64,000 bases of DNA from Lamellibrachia columna (taxonomy: Eukaryota > Annelida > Polychaeta > Sabellida > Siboglinidae). Below the pieces are notes generated by a model. That model was not told the origin of the DNA, did no database searches, and saw only the letters and a list, made by a program, of their open reading frames with translations. This document shows positions 46,401-59,013 of this stretch, piece after piece. The stretch spans positions 42,299,500 to 42,363,499 of the forward strand of contig OY759271.1 in the NCBI GenBank assembly GCA_963662155.1, in the 5' to 3' direction. Position 1 is the stretch's first letter. Each line of letters starts with the position of its first letter. Made by a program: the position numbers and the translations under genes.

Positions 46401-47156
46401 CACAGTTGTGAAATAGTGTATTTCCTGTATTTTCCACGTTAGATAGAAATGTTTACTGAGACAACCATGGTAGAAAATTACATACTCTTCTCTTAAGGGA
46501 TGATTTTTTTATTATACAATAAATGTTCCACTTTAATTAATCAATAAAGACACATTAACTACAACACCACAGTTTAGTGCACCATTCAATAAACAAGCAG
46601 TGTAGGTAAGAGTTGGATGTGCTAAGTTCCAAACATAATTAATGCCATTATTGATGAGCGTTTATTGCCCTGTGGGTGGTTTGCTAAGCAGCAGTATTAG
46701 TAGCATGTTGTGTAAACTGGTCTACTTTCTATACAGCCATGTTGCTCTGCACCACATGGTCAGTGCAGTGATCATTGAGGCTAGATCAGTCAGTAAGGCA
46801 GTGAGGTTTGTGGGGATGTAAACAATTTCAGGGGTCAGGCTGTTAGCTGCTGATTAGCTCACTCTGGACACAGCCAACTTCTGATTAGCTTTAATCTTCA
46901 GATCATACACATACACATTCTGTTACATAAACAACTGTTGATGGAAAAACTGACTGAAAGAAATTAATATTGCAATAGTGATTTATCATGCAGCATTACT
47001 TGTTGCCCGTCACACTTGTCAACATGTGATCTATGGTCATTTGTTTGTTACCATATCAAATTATATGTAGCATATAAAGGACACCTCCGTGTATGGCTTC
47101 CTCACATTCAGGCTCTGCTGTGTGCAGTAAATAAACAAATGATGATGAGGCCACCT

Positions 47157-48791
47157 GAGAGAGGATAGTTCCATGGTGTACCACATAGCTGGGGTCAAGA
47201 GAGGATAGTTCCATGGTGTACCACATAGCTGTGGTCAAGAGAGGATAGTTCCATGGTGTACCACATAGCTGTGGTCAAGAGAGGATAGTTACATGGTGTA
47301 CCACATAGCTGTGGTCAAGAGAGGATAGTTCCATGGTGTACCACATAGCTGGGGTCAAGAGAGGATAGTTCCATGGTGTACCACATAGCTGGGGTCAAGA
47401 GAGGATAGTTCCATGGTGTACCACATAGCTGGGGTCAAGAGAGGATAGTTCCATGGTGTACCACATAGCTGGGGTCAAGAGAGGATAGTTCCATGGTGTA
47501 CCACATAGCTGGGGTCAAGAGAGGATAGTTCCATGGTGTACCACATAGCTGGGGTCAAGAGAGGATAGTTCCATGGTGTACCACGTAGCTGCGGTCAAGA
47601 GAGGATAGTTCCATGGTGTACCACGTAGCTGTGGTCATGAGAGGATAGTTCCATGGTGTACCACGTAGCTGCGGTCAAGAGAGGATAGTTCCATGGTGTA
47701 CCACATAGCTGCGGTCATGAGAGGATAGTTCCATGGTGTACCACATAGCTGTGGTCATGAGAGGATAGTTCCATGGTGTACCACATAGCTGTGGTCATGA
47801 GAGGATAGTTCCATGGTGTACCACATAGCTGTGGTCAAGAGAGGAGAGTTCCATGGTGTACCACATAGCTGTGGTCAAGAGAGGTTAATTCCATAGTGTA
47901 CCACATAGCTGTGGTTGAGAGAGGATAGTTCCACAGTGTACCATGTAGCTATAGTTGAGGGAGGTTAGTTCCATGGTGTACCACATAGCTGGGGTCAAGA
48001 GAGGATAGTTCCATGGTGCACCACATAGCTGCGGTCAAGAGAGGATAGTTCCATGGTGTACCACATAGCTGGGGTCAAGAGAGGATAGTTCCATGGTGTG
48101 CCACATAGCTGGGGTCAAGAGAGGATAGTTCCATGGTGTACCACATAGCTGGGGTCAAGAGAGGATAGTTCCATGGTGTACCACATAGTTGTGGTCAAGA
48201 GAGGATAGTTCCATGGTGTACCACATAGCTGGGGTCAAGAGAGGATAGTTCCATGGTGCACCACATAGCTGCGGTCAATGGAGGATAGTTCCATGGTGCA
48301 CCACATAGCTGTGGTCATGAGAGGATAGTTCCATGGTGTACCACATAGCTGTGGTCAAGAGAGGATAGTTCCATGGTGTACCACGCAGCTGTGGTCATGA
48401 GAGGATAGTTCCATGGTGTACCACGTAGCTGCGGTCAAGAGAGGATAGTTCCATGGTGTACCACATAGCTGCGGTCATGAGAGGATAGTTCCATGGTGTA
48501 CCACATAGCTGTGGTCATGAGAGGATAGTTCCATGGTGTACCACATAGCTGTGGTCATGAGAGGATAGTTCCATGGTGTACCACATAGCTGTGGTCAAGA
48601 GAGGAGAGTTCCATGGTGTACCACATAGCTGTGGTCAAGAGAGGTTAATTCCATAGTGTACCATATAGCTGTGGTTGAGAGAGGATAGTTCCACAGTGTA
48701 CCATGTAGCTATAGTTGAGGGAGGTTAGTTCCATGGTGTACCACGTAGCTGTGGTCAAGAGAGGATAGTTCCACAGTGCACCACTCTGCTG
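47157..48791. repeat. 40-bp minisatellite, about 41 copies, with block duplication
   Basis: The unit is GAGGATAGTTCCATGGTGTA followed by CCACATAGCTGTGGTCAAGA. It includes CCATGG and the hairpin-forming CCAC...GTGG. A run of distinctive variants (GAGGAGAGTT at 47,841, then GAGGTTAATT, then the ATAGTTGAGG unit) recurs at 48,601, exactly 760 bases or 19 units later. This shows duplication of a multi-unit block. Confidence 0.98.
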
Positions 48792-49070
48792 TGGTAAATG
48801 GAAGCAAGAACCACAAAGCACTACACTGCTGTTGTAAAAGGAAGCTAGATCCACAAAGCGTTACACTGCTGTGGTAAATGGAAGCACTACACTGATGTGG
48901 TAAATGGAAGCACTACACTGCTGTGGTAAATGGAAGCACTACACTGATGTGGTAAATGGAAGCACTACACTGCTGTGGTAAATGGAAGCACTACACTGCT
49001 GTGGTAAATGGAAGCACTACACTGCTGTGGTAAATGGAAGCACTACACTGATGTGGTAAATGGAAGTGAT
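48792..49070. repeat. 26-bp minisatellite grown from the preceding array
   Basis: Degenerate 40-bp units ending in CTGCTGTGGTAAATGGAAG pass into about 8 near-perfect copies of CACTACACTGCTGTGGTAAA plus TGGAAG (48,886-49,070). Sequence from 49,071 to 49,700 shows no gene. Confidence 0.93.
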
Positions 49071-49723
49071 TGGCACAGCTCCCCACTTTGCACGAGACTG
49101 ACTTGCTACTACAGCTCAGTTGTGCATCCCTCTGTGGCTGGATGTGAACGATAATTTCCCTGAATTACCAACAACCTTCTCCCACAAGGTGTTGATCCAA
49201 TCTTGAGCTGCCTGGGAATACTCACTTGGGACCACACTATTTCCTGATCGCTGCCTCTTATGACTGACAGACACTTGTGGCATGTAAGCAGCAAGTGAAC
49301 CATACTCCACCCGGTGCAACCTGATACGTGGTAATGTTGTGAAACATTCTATGATTTTTTTAAAGTGGTTTTTAAATTGCTACAAGTGCATATCCCTCTG
49401 ACCACTTGGCTGACTCTGTCTCTCCTGTTGACTCGTTACCACAGGCTAACACTTTCTCTTGGTGTTACCCATCTCATACTTGTTTTCTACAGTGTCAGTT
49501 CCTATGATTCAAATTGGCACTTTTTGAGAAAATTTAAGATGTAGAGGTAATTTTATGGATGAACAGTCACGTTATTTGTCAGGAATAAGGAATACTTAGT
49601 ACTTAAAAAACCTTATTCAAAGCAACAAAACCATAAGGAATGTCACCTGTGTAACAACATTTAAATGACAGGTGTATGAAATAAGCTGGCTCATCATTAT
49701 TATGACACCGAAGACAAGGTTAA

Positions 49724-49978
49724 ATGAAAGACAAGAGGGAACGTGCCTACCAGGTAGTGAGCAGAACAGATCAGGACATTTACATTGTTGAGACAGGGAG
49801 AACAGTTAATATGATTGAGAGAATTGATTTGGAGAAGATTCTAGAAGGAATAGAAAGAAAAGGATCATCAGTAGAAATGAACCAATGGATGAAGGGTGTA
49901 ACTAAGACAGTGATGTCATTGATTGGGAGGGACGGGGTGTTAAACAGGGAGAGATCAGGAAAGTCAATGCCATAGCTA
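49724..49978 (+). other. Uncharacterised 83-codon open frame
   Basis: The frame starts ATGAAAGACAAGAGG and gives a mostly charged, probably helical product (IERIDLEKILEGIERKG). I do not recognise it. The bases after its stop also read open for about 40 codons in the same frame, starting LDWKSVQTDG. It may be a fragment of an unknown transposable element; a host exon is less likely since no splice sites fit. Confidence 0.15.
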
Positions 49979-50109
49979 GATTGGAAAAGTGTTCAAACTG
50001 ATGGGACTTATGCACTCCGGCACATATGGATGTTTGCGGCAGACCACACAGCCATCTGGTGGTCCAGCAACGCTATGATTAAGATAGCAACACAGCATCC
50101 AAAACATTA

Positions 50110-52869
50110 AGTTCATTAAGGCTTATTCGTTGTAAAAATATCTTTGTTTAAAAAAGATAATAAAGAATCGCCGTATCTGTTTGGAACACAGGAAATGCAG
50201 AGTTGATGAGCATGGCTGCAGTCCAGACTGTTGACAAGTGTTTTGTAACTTTACCTCTTAGTTACGCCTAGTTTGATGATTAGGGTATGACAAGTAGTTT
50301 CCAGTACAGTTAGGTGTGACCTGTTGACTCACAAGTCACTTGTGTGTCACCTTGTCAACCAAGGAAAGGAAAAGTGTGTCATGTTTACTCTGGATCCTCC
50401 CCCATATGGTTTACCTACTGTGGTTTTCACCAGAATTTTATTTATGAACTCACGTTTTGCATAAATAAAGTTTTATATATCTTGATTAAATCACATGTTG
50501 CAAGGATATGTAGATCGTTTTACAATATAATACGAATATTATGAAAAGTCCATAATAATTTTATTTTTGAATGTTTTTGTATTTTTAATGACATTGTCGT
50601 ATTTATGGTGAATTTGGGGAACTGGGAGGTCAGAAGTCCACCAATACTAACTTCTGTTGTTTGGGTGAATCTAAGGTCACAGTGGAGTTGATAGGTGCAT
50701 AAGTAAACAATAAGACGAGATTTCGGCAAGAAATGCTGGAATTGTGTATTTTCATTTTTAAAACTGTACAACTTTAAAGTTTATGAAACAAGTGTTGGAT
50801 TTCAATGTGGATATTTTATTTACAAAAACTGTGGAATTCCTTATTTTTAAAATGCAGAATGCATACACAAATACAACTTGCTTTAAAGGATTTCCCACGA
50901 GCACTTTGAACAGTTCTAGTAAAGCATCCCACCCTTTCAGTTCTATATCAATCACCCAGTCATATTTTGAGCAGCCCTTAACTTGTTACTCTTTCTTCAC
51001 TTCCTGAAACTAACAAGGTACCAAGTTTATAACAGTTGCAAGGAAATATTGTATCACTGTCTCCTATGGAAGAGCTCTCTACCCATGTTGCATAGTGCAC
51101 ATCTAATGTCAAAATATTGATCGTATCTCTGTTCAATTGTCAATCCTTACAATGTGTATACCCATGCACAACAGATAACCCAAACCCAGCACCCATGCGT
51201 TATGCAAAACATTTTATGTCACAAATGATATCCTGGACAAGAAAATGCTAGCTAAAGATATCCTGGCCAACATGTGCATCACTGAAGAAGGTTGATGCAA
51301 TTTGATCGACTGGTTGACATCCATGCTGTGAGAGCCAGACTGTCCTGCAGCCAGACCGACCATCCAACGTCACTTCTAGAGATGCTGCTATTTTTGAACC
51401 CATGTAGGAGTGGCTGTCGCTGTCTAGCAAGGTGACAGGGTTGACCTTGGAAGAAGAGGCCCAGCACGTAACATGAAGTGCACTCGACTGGGGTAGTTGT
51501 TGAGTCTCTTACACTACTTGACGTCAGCCATTCTGGTCTTGTCACTGGCATTCCAGAGATCTTTCAGGATCCTTCTAGTAGGACACAGGAAGCTGCCAAA
51601 GTCTCCCTCTGCCAGCTGTCAGGAATGATAATATTATTTCCTTGGTGTCAACAAGTGGTATTATGTAAGCCACATATTTATATTGTACCCCCACGTGACA
51701 TCACCAGTCGGTGTTGTTGAGTCCACTCTGATGGCTGGAATAACCCCTACATGGGTCAAAGTATGGGGGGTCTAAGGACAGGTAGTTTTGGTGGCACGGT
51801 GATTTTGTAACAGGTCTCTGCGAACCTGTACAGAGTAATGCGGATGTAGGCGTGACAGCATTTACCACTAAGACACTGCATCGACTGGATACTAGAATGT
51901 GGTTGACCCCGCCCTCCCCAAAAGAAACCAGTTTCTTTTATAAAAGACATACCATCACCTGAAGTAGACAGGTTTATGGAAATGTCACACGGACAGGCCA
52001 CATCCGAGACTGGAGCATGCGGTTGATGGCTTTGTGGTGTTTCTGTGAAGGAGCCTCTCTCAGGACGATTATGATCTGACAACACACAATGCCATCAATA
52101 ACAGCTACCTCAAATCTCATGTCCCAATAACAACCATGTCAGATGAATTCAACCTTGGATGAGCGTCCCCATACTCATCTGGTCAGCTTCCATGTCGGCG
52201 TTCTGTTAAAGAAACATCACAATGACTTGCAGAATTCCATTTCCCCTGTATTGGTGGAGGACGAAACACGATTTGTCCTGATTGAGTAGGTTGACCATAA
52301 ATTTATTCATATTAATTTAATGGCATCATATAACGCCAACATACCCTATTGCTGTGTCCATTGATTTTTTTTCCAGACTGACAACAGATGCTTGGCAGTG
52401 TTCGTTAACTAGCAGGTAATTAATTAATGGGAGGAGCGTGGGTCACTCAGATAGATGGCAACATGAGCATGTCAAAAACTGCTATGATTACATGGCATCA
52501 TATGGAAAATTTGTATCTACGTATACACTAGCTACCATTAGATGCACTTATATAGTTATGTACCTGCTGCCGTTTACAACTTAGTGCATGAATATATCCT
52601 AATGTTGGGGTAAACATCCTACTCTTGGCAAGATTTTAAGATTCACTTGTAACAGTCCATGGTTTCTCATAAATCTGGCACCCGCCCATACACCCGTCTG
52701 CCCACACACCCCCCTCACACCCGTCCACACACATGCCCACCCACCCACATGCTTTATCAATGTCTTTATACATGATAAAAGACACATATTTTGTTCTAGA
52801 TGTTAGATTGCAGAAGTTGATTTATAGGTAGATAGTAGGTACTGATATTGAAAGTATTGTTTCAATCTA
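50110..52869. other. 2.8 kb without a recognised gene
   Basis: A pyrimidine-rich CACCC/CACAC tract at about 52,678-52,750 is the only compositional feature. No coding segment with splice signals was supported. Confidence 0.55.
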
Positions 52870-53557
52870 CTGTATAGTTCCCAATAGACGTGGTGCACGT
52901 CTGTTAGTTGTTCATGAGCTCGCAAGCTGTCAAGGGTGGGCAGATGCACAAACTGCTTGCATGTCATGCATGTGCAACTCTACTTAGCAGATACACAGAT
53001 TCAGCGCATCTATGAAACCGATTGATACTCGATTGACACATGATAAGAACTTGAAGAAAAAGAACGCACGAGACAGCGAGTTTCTTCGCATTTTGTATTC
53101 CTGACAAAAGTTGATCAGCTACCATGCGAATCTTTGAGCGGTGCTAAATAGATAATCACACCAGAAAGAATCATAATTGAACATTGCAGGATGTCCTACG
53201 TCGGCACTGAATTGGCGCTGAAAATTTAAACTTGCATGCTTTGCCAATGACAAGTAAGCAATCAAATAAATAAATAACAGCGATAGCCATGTGGTGCCAC
53301 CTTCTGTCTAAAAGCACACACCACGCACACACACCCACACCATGTAAGCACGCATGCACGCACACACTACACACACACTGATTTATTTCCAAAAAGTTTG
53401 CAAGGTTTGCTAGCAGCAGCACAGCACAGTACAGTATTGTCATCCTTTTCGTTTAGCATGCATTTTCCTAAAAATCTTTTTTTTCCATGTGGATTCACTT
53501 CTGAAAAAAGGGTGCATAACTCAGTTAGGTAACACACTTCTGTTGGGAACTATACAG
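52870..53557. mobile_element. Mariner-type MITE with TA target duplication
   Basis: The left end CTGTATAGTTCCCAATAGAC is inverted at the right as TTCTGTTGGGAACTATACAG, with two or three differences. TA flanks both ends (52,868-52,869 and 53,558-53,559). The 688-bp interior has no transposase frame. Sequence from 53,560 to 54,682 shows no gene. Confidence 0.8.
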
Positions 53558-54682
53558 TAATCTTATTTATTAATTTTGACTTATCTTGTAGAAATCTAGA
53601 ATATGTCAAAGACAACTATATTTAAACTTGAAAAGTGCAATTTTATGTAGAAGATCCTTTCGTTTTATGATTGGGATATTACGAAGGAGTAGTATTAAAT
53701 CACAAAGCAAAATATTAACTGATAGAACACTACTACACACATCATCTGTTGATTGCAAGAAGTTAGCAAAGATTTTTCATGTGTGTATCTGTGATGTTTT
53801 GGCAGTCTTACAGTTCTAAGAAATGAAGACAGGTTTTTGTCTGGGACAAAAAGTGCTTCCTCTAGGATCAATAGAATGGCAAATGAAGACCTGTCTTTTG
53901 TTGAACCTCAGCTGGGCGTTTGCTAAATGCCACAGGTTATTTGACAGACACACAGAAGTAGAAAAGGCTGGTCTGCATTGTATAACACAGGTTTTTCTGT
54001 AAATCTTGTTTCCTAGCAAGTAGACATACAGCTATGTAAATATACCATAGATGTGGTTAACCAATTAATCAGAATATTACAGTAATATTTAAGGTTAGTC
54101 AAACTAATTCTAAACTTAGATGTTACGTTAGTTACAACTGAATTACCAATCGTAAATTTGCTAACCATGAAGCTGGATTATATCTGTTGTTTAGCAGTAC
54201 GCAGCGGGTACTTTTCCTCATGCCTATCAATACTCAATGATACAGACATCAACATCTGTTTGTGCATTTATATAACAAGTTATTAAGAACAAAATGTAAA
54301 GGCTTTAATTCACAATAGTTATTACCATGTCAAGTTTATCGCATGATTTTTATTATGCCATCATAGTCACATAAAATCATGCGTTTATACTACAGTATAT
54401 AATTGAGCAGAAATGTGCTTGTTTCCGTTGTTTTTAAAGCCAATTATGTTAATAACTTTGTAATGATAATGTTTGGCTGGAAACAGGCTGTTTAATTTCA
54501 TCTTAGTAAACATTACTTCATAATGAGATCAAACTGCCGAACAGACATCTTTTTAACTGTGCAGTATTTAAACCTTTTGTTACAACTGGACTAAGCGTTT
54601 TTACTTTGCCCATTCATAATTTGTAACATGTTATTTTTGGTGCAGATCTGTCAGATAAATTGTATCTTCATTCTGAACTAAT

Positions 54683-55773
54683 GATCAGATTGAATACAGC
54701 TGTTGTGCCTGGCAAGTATTTACATAATTTATATATGATGCGTTAGCTATTTTTAGTGGCACCTACCCTAGTGCATTATCCCATGTGCGTCACAGACTCA
54801 AGATCAGTGGAAATTTTGATAAGTAAAGATGGCCACCCAGTTGCCAGAGAAGTGCTGTTAGCTGAATCAGGTCTTGGGGATGCCACTCAAGGCTACAGTT
54901 GCCAGAGAAGTGCTGCTAAGTGAATCAGGTATTGGGAATGCCACTCAAGGCTACAGTTGGCAGGAAAGTGCTGGTCAGGTGAATCAGGTCTTGGGATGCC
55001 ACTCAAAGCTACAGTTGCCAGAGAAGTGCTGTTAGGTGAATCAGGTCTTGGAGATGCCACTCAAGGCTACAGTGGTGTAAGGCCAAGCAAAATATTTCCA
55101 GTTTCTGGAGTGGAACTGACACCCTCCAAACACGCTCACATTCTCAATCGGCAGATGCATTATTTTTTTATATTCACACATAATAAATAACACTGTAATA
55201 TTAGTTCCAGTGTCAGAGACTGGGAATTGTCTACTCTTGAAAGAGGGGAAAGAGGAAAACTAAACAAATGTTAATGCACCAACGGAGAGCTAAAATAGGT
55301 CAGTCACAAACAATGACAACTGATAAAGTTTTATGTAAGGACAAGAACTTGTCTGACCAAAAAAGAATGGTTGAAGATAGAAATTGATGGTGTCGATTGC
55401 TCTCTGTCTTGTGGGTCTACTAGCACAGGGGAGGGAGTGGGTCAGTTATAGACACCACCATTAGATATGAATCAAGACTACTGGTCCAAAACAAGGAAAA
55501 TATACACTACAGTACAAAAGTAGTATTTAGGCATATGTGTGTGAAAAGGTGCCATCAACGAAACCTTGAGTGGCATCCCCAAGACCTGATTCAGCTAACA
55601 GCACTTCTCTGGCAACTGAGTGGCCATCTTTACTTATCAAGATTTCCACTGATCTTGAGTCTGTGAAGCACATGGGATAACGCACTAGGGTAGGTGCCAC
55701 TAAAAATAGCTAACACATCATATATAAATTATGTAAATACTTGCCAGGCACCACAGCTGTATTCAATCTGATC
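54683..55773. repeat. 1.09-kb inverted-repeat structure with 210-bp arms
   Basis: Bases 54,683-54,892 are the reverse complement of 55,564-55,773 with only a few mismatches. The 671-base centre contains three of the four units of a 57-59-bp tandem repeat (54,838-55,078, with TTGCCAGAGAAGTGCTG and GAATCAGGTCTTGG). No transposase and no clear target duplication are visible. It may be a MITE with long terminal repeats or an inverted duplication. Sequence from 55,774 to 56,586 shows no gene. Confidence 0.9.
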
Positions 55774-56586
55774 TGTTATTCTATTGTGCTAAATCTTGGT
55801 TCCAAAAGTTGCCACCATGTATTAGAAAATAAAGTAGTTTGCATGCCCATTGCTGAGTCGGCATATTGATGCATTAAATGATGTCATAACATCACTGAGT
55901 CGAGTAGACTCTACAATGATTAGCCAGCACATAAATCTTTGAAGTTATCTAGTTAATTATGCAGGAATCTTCAAAATGATTCGGTAGCTATCACTAATTC
56001 ATCTATTGACCAAGTTTGTCAGCCCATTCAAAATCATCCTTGCCTGTTTAATGGTGCCTGTGCCTCGGAGATTCCATGTCTAATGCTGTAGTGAATGGCT
56101 TCAGGCAGGCTGCCTCTTTGACGCGTGTCATCATTCTGCATGGCTATTGTGTTATCAGATGGAATAGAAGGTAGTTTAAAAGGTGTTTAGCGGCAGACAC
56201 ATAACTGATATCTGCGTGACGTCTTATGAGCACTGGGGTTGTAACTTGCATGGGTGGTGAGGTCTGTACTGGCAGCTGACGATGCAGGAATAGTGGAGGT
56301 TGTGTAAAACTCCATCATCAATTCATTTAGCCATCTACAAATCAGGTTCATTGATATTCAAATCTGTAGTGTGTGAATAGTTTAAGTAATATGTGCAATC
56401 AGTTTAATAAAAAATTGCATACTTTTGTTAAAATCAGCAAAAGAATTTACCTGATCTTAGCCTTATGTCATTGTATATAGAGTTGGACTACTTTTGTCTG
56501 TTTTGCATAGCTAGCATGTTGTACCAGATACTAGAAAAGTTAGATTTTTTGCAAAATTATTCTAAAACGAGAAGAGACAAAACATT

Positions 56587-56733
56587 TAGACACAACTCTA
56601 CTAGACACAACTCTATTAGACACATCTAAACTAGACACAACTCAAGTAGACACAACTCAACTAGACCACTTTTACTGGACACAACTCAACTAGACACAAC
56701 TCTACTGGACACAACTCAACTAGATACAACTCT
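56587..56733. repeat. 15-bp tandem repeat, about 10 copies
   Basis: The unit is TAGACACAACTCAAC with variants TCTAC, TCTAT and TGGACAC. Sequence from 56,734 to 57,256 shows no gene. Confidence 0.9.
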
Positions 56734-57256
56734 TGAATAATCACGTAGCATCGCATCGTTGAGTACAGCTCACTGTACAATGAATGGTCTACAATTATGC
56801 AAGCTAACCTTGTGGAATGTATGTGAATTTTCATCTAAGCAACCCACATAGTAACATTCGCTGCTCACTCCTGCAAGAAAGCCAAGGCAACTCCAATCAT
56901 CTAGTTCTGGTCTATGAATGAATTTTGAAACATCGTGAGAAAATATTATACATTGAATGCGGCAATAATGTGTTACAATCTCTTTGAAATCAGTCTTGGT
57001 GTGGTCTACAGAGTGGTTCAATGTGTTAATATCTGAGATAGTACAAACTTTAGCAGTACTGTATTTTGACATCTCAGAATAGAACTCTTCCACATAGACA
57101 GAGTGGAGGTAAAATTATAATCTTTTCAAGGCACATGGCAGTAAAAACAGTACAAGTTGCTCGAATGAGCCAACTATTTAGGCATGTCTCCAGACACTCG
57201 CTGTAAGTCGAATGAATCCACTTATAAATATACAAACACTTAAACTGTATTTGATA

Positions 57257-57298
57257 CGTGTGTGTGTGTGTGTGTGTGCGTGTGCGTGTGCGTGTGTG
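57257..57298. repeat. (GT)n microsatellite
   Basis: GT run interrupted by three GC dinucleotides. Confidence 0.95.
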
Positions 57299-57538
57299 AA
57301 CTATGCATCAATTGCCATAACCAGGTGATACAGGCACCCTGCCAGTTGACCTGAGTACATGAGTACATGTCATTGGCCAGCACTGAAGTGTATGGCTTGT
57401 TGTCAAGTCAAGTGTTAGTTGAGTGTATCAAGAAAGTTTGTGTCTGTGTTTCAGTGGTCACTGGTCTACACAGCTCGTTGGACAGTCACACAATGATTCA
57501 GCATCAAGTGCAGCATTAACTCGCCACTTTTACCACAG

Positions 57539-57645
57539 AGAGCACTAACCAGCAGTATCCATCACAGCCTTGTGTCCCACTATGGAGCCACTGCGTGACC
57601 ACGGGTCCTTCGCTAATGTCCCACTCTGGGATGATGACGTGGATG
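57539..57645 (+). CDS. Probable 5' coding exon of an unidentified gene (coding from 57,582)
   Basis: The acceptor-like TTTTACCACAG ends at 57,538 and the donor is GTAAGT at 57,646. The ATG at 57,582 has A at -3 and G at +4, and an in-frame TAA at 57,546 precedes it, so the frame begins here. It encodes 21 residues, MEPLRDHGSF then ANVPLWDDDVD, and one base of the next codon (phase 1). The acidic cytosolic-looking N-terminus gives no family. No following exon was found before the window end. The evidence is splice signals, start context and codon structure; it could still be chance. Confidence 0.5.
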
Positions 57646-58442
57646 GTAAGTCTTGAACTGAACAAATGGGCTGCTATTGGATGACAATAATGAATGATGG
57701 TATATTCTCTGGAATGAACTCCCCACCATTTTGAAATCATCCAAAACTATGACTACCTTCAATTCCAAATTGCATTTCCACCTTTAATCTTTGGTACCTG
57801 TAGTCCCTTATTTGTTCTAATAATGACTTTTGTGTGTCCCTGTTCATGATAATGCTTAATGAGTCTGGTTTGTTGTTCCTCTGAGCTCAGGTTCCTGAGG
57901 ATATAAGTGCTGTAGCTGTAGAAGTTTATTAGTATTATCTGGAGTTGTTCAAATGTGCGAACATGAGAAGTTGATATTGACGATATGTACAAATTATATA
58001 TAACATTTTGTGATAATATATAGTATCTTTCTTTCTTATTAAACAGCAGTTTGCTTTATGCAATAAGCACAATAAGCACATCGATAGATGCACCCTTATT
58101 ATACATAATACTTTGTTGTAAAAAGGCAGTTTTCTCAAGTGCTGTGAAACTGTATTCTGCAACAAAAATTTAGGCATTTTACTCAGTATTCATAACATGG
58201 GGTTTTGTACATCCATGGGCAATTCAGTATGCTTTCATAAAAATGCCATACTGATGAAAAACTCCCTTTGGGGTAAATTTTAATGTGGCAATGAAAATGA
58301 CTGAGTTAGGTCTGCGGACACACGTCACCTGTCTTGGGGGGGGTCCACCCCACCTGCATCAAGGTGAATATTAATTGATGTGGAAGATGAGTATGTGTGA
58401 GAAGAGGTTGGACAAGTTTTGAAAGAGTTGACAATGCTAGGG
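57646..58442. other. Putative intron sequence, nothing recognised
   Basis: AT-rich and without repeats, until the 36-bp array begins. Confidence 0.4.
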
Positions 58443-59013
58443 GTATCACCGCAGGTATGCTAGGGATATCACTGGACTTATGCTAGGGATATCACCACAG
58501 GTATGCACTGGACTTTTGCTAGGGATATCACTGGACTTATGCTAGGGATATCACCACAGTTATGCACTGGACTTATGCTAGGGATATCACTGGACTTATA
58601 CTAGGGATATCAACGCAGTTATGCACTGGACTTATGCTAGGGATATCAACGCAGGTATGCACTGGACTAATGCTAGGGATATCACTGCATGTATGCACTG
58701 GGCTTATGGCTATGCTAGTGATATCACCACAGATATGCACTGGACTTATGATAGGGATATCACCATAGGTATGCACTGGGCTTATGCTAGGGATATCACC
58801 ACAGGTATGCACTGGACTTATGCTAGGGATATCACCGCAGGTATGCACTGGGCTAATGCCAGGGATATCACCACAGGTATGCACTGGACTTATGCTAGGG
58901 ATATCACTGGACTCATGCTAGGGATATCACCACAGGTATGCACTGGACTTATGCTAGGGATATCACTGGACTCATGCTAGGGATATCACCACAGGTATGC
59001 ACTGGACTTATGA
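58443..59013. repeat. 36-bp minisatellite with shorter variants
   Basis: The unit is ATGCACTGGACTTATGCTAG plus GGATATCACCACAGGT. Some copies lack ATGCACTGG-type parts and are 24-28 bp. Units are multiples of three, so open 12-residue repeats appear in several frames. Sequence from 59,014 to 60,030 shows no gene. Confidence 0.95.

Noticed and set aside
58562..58980. Repetitive MHWTYARDIT-like open frames
   Set aside because: They are by-products of the 36-bp minisatellite with no splice or start evidence.
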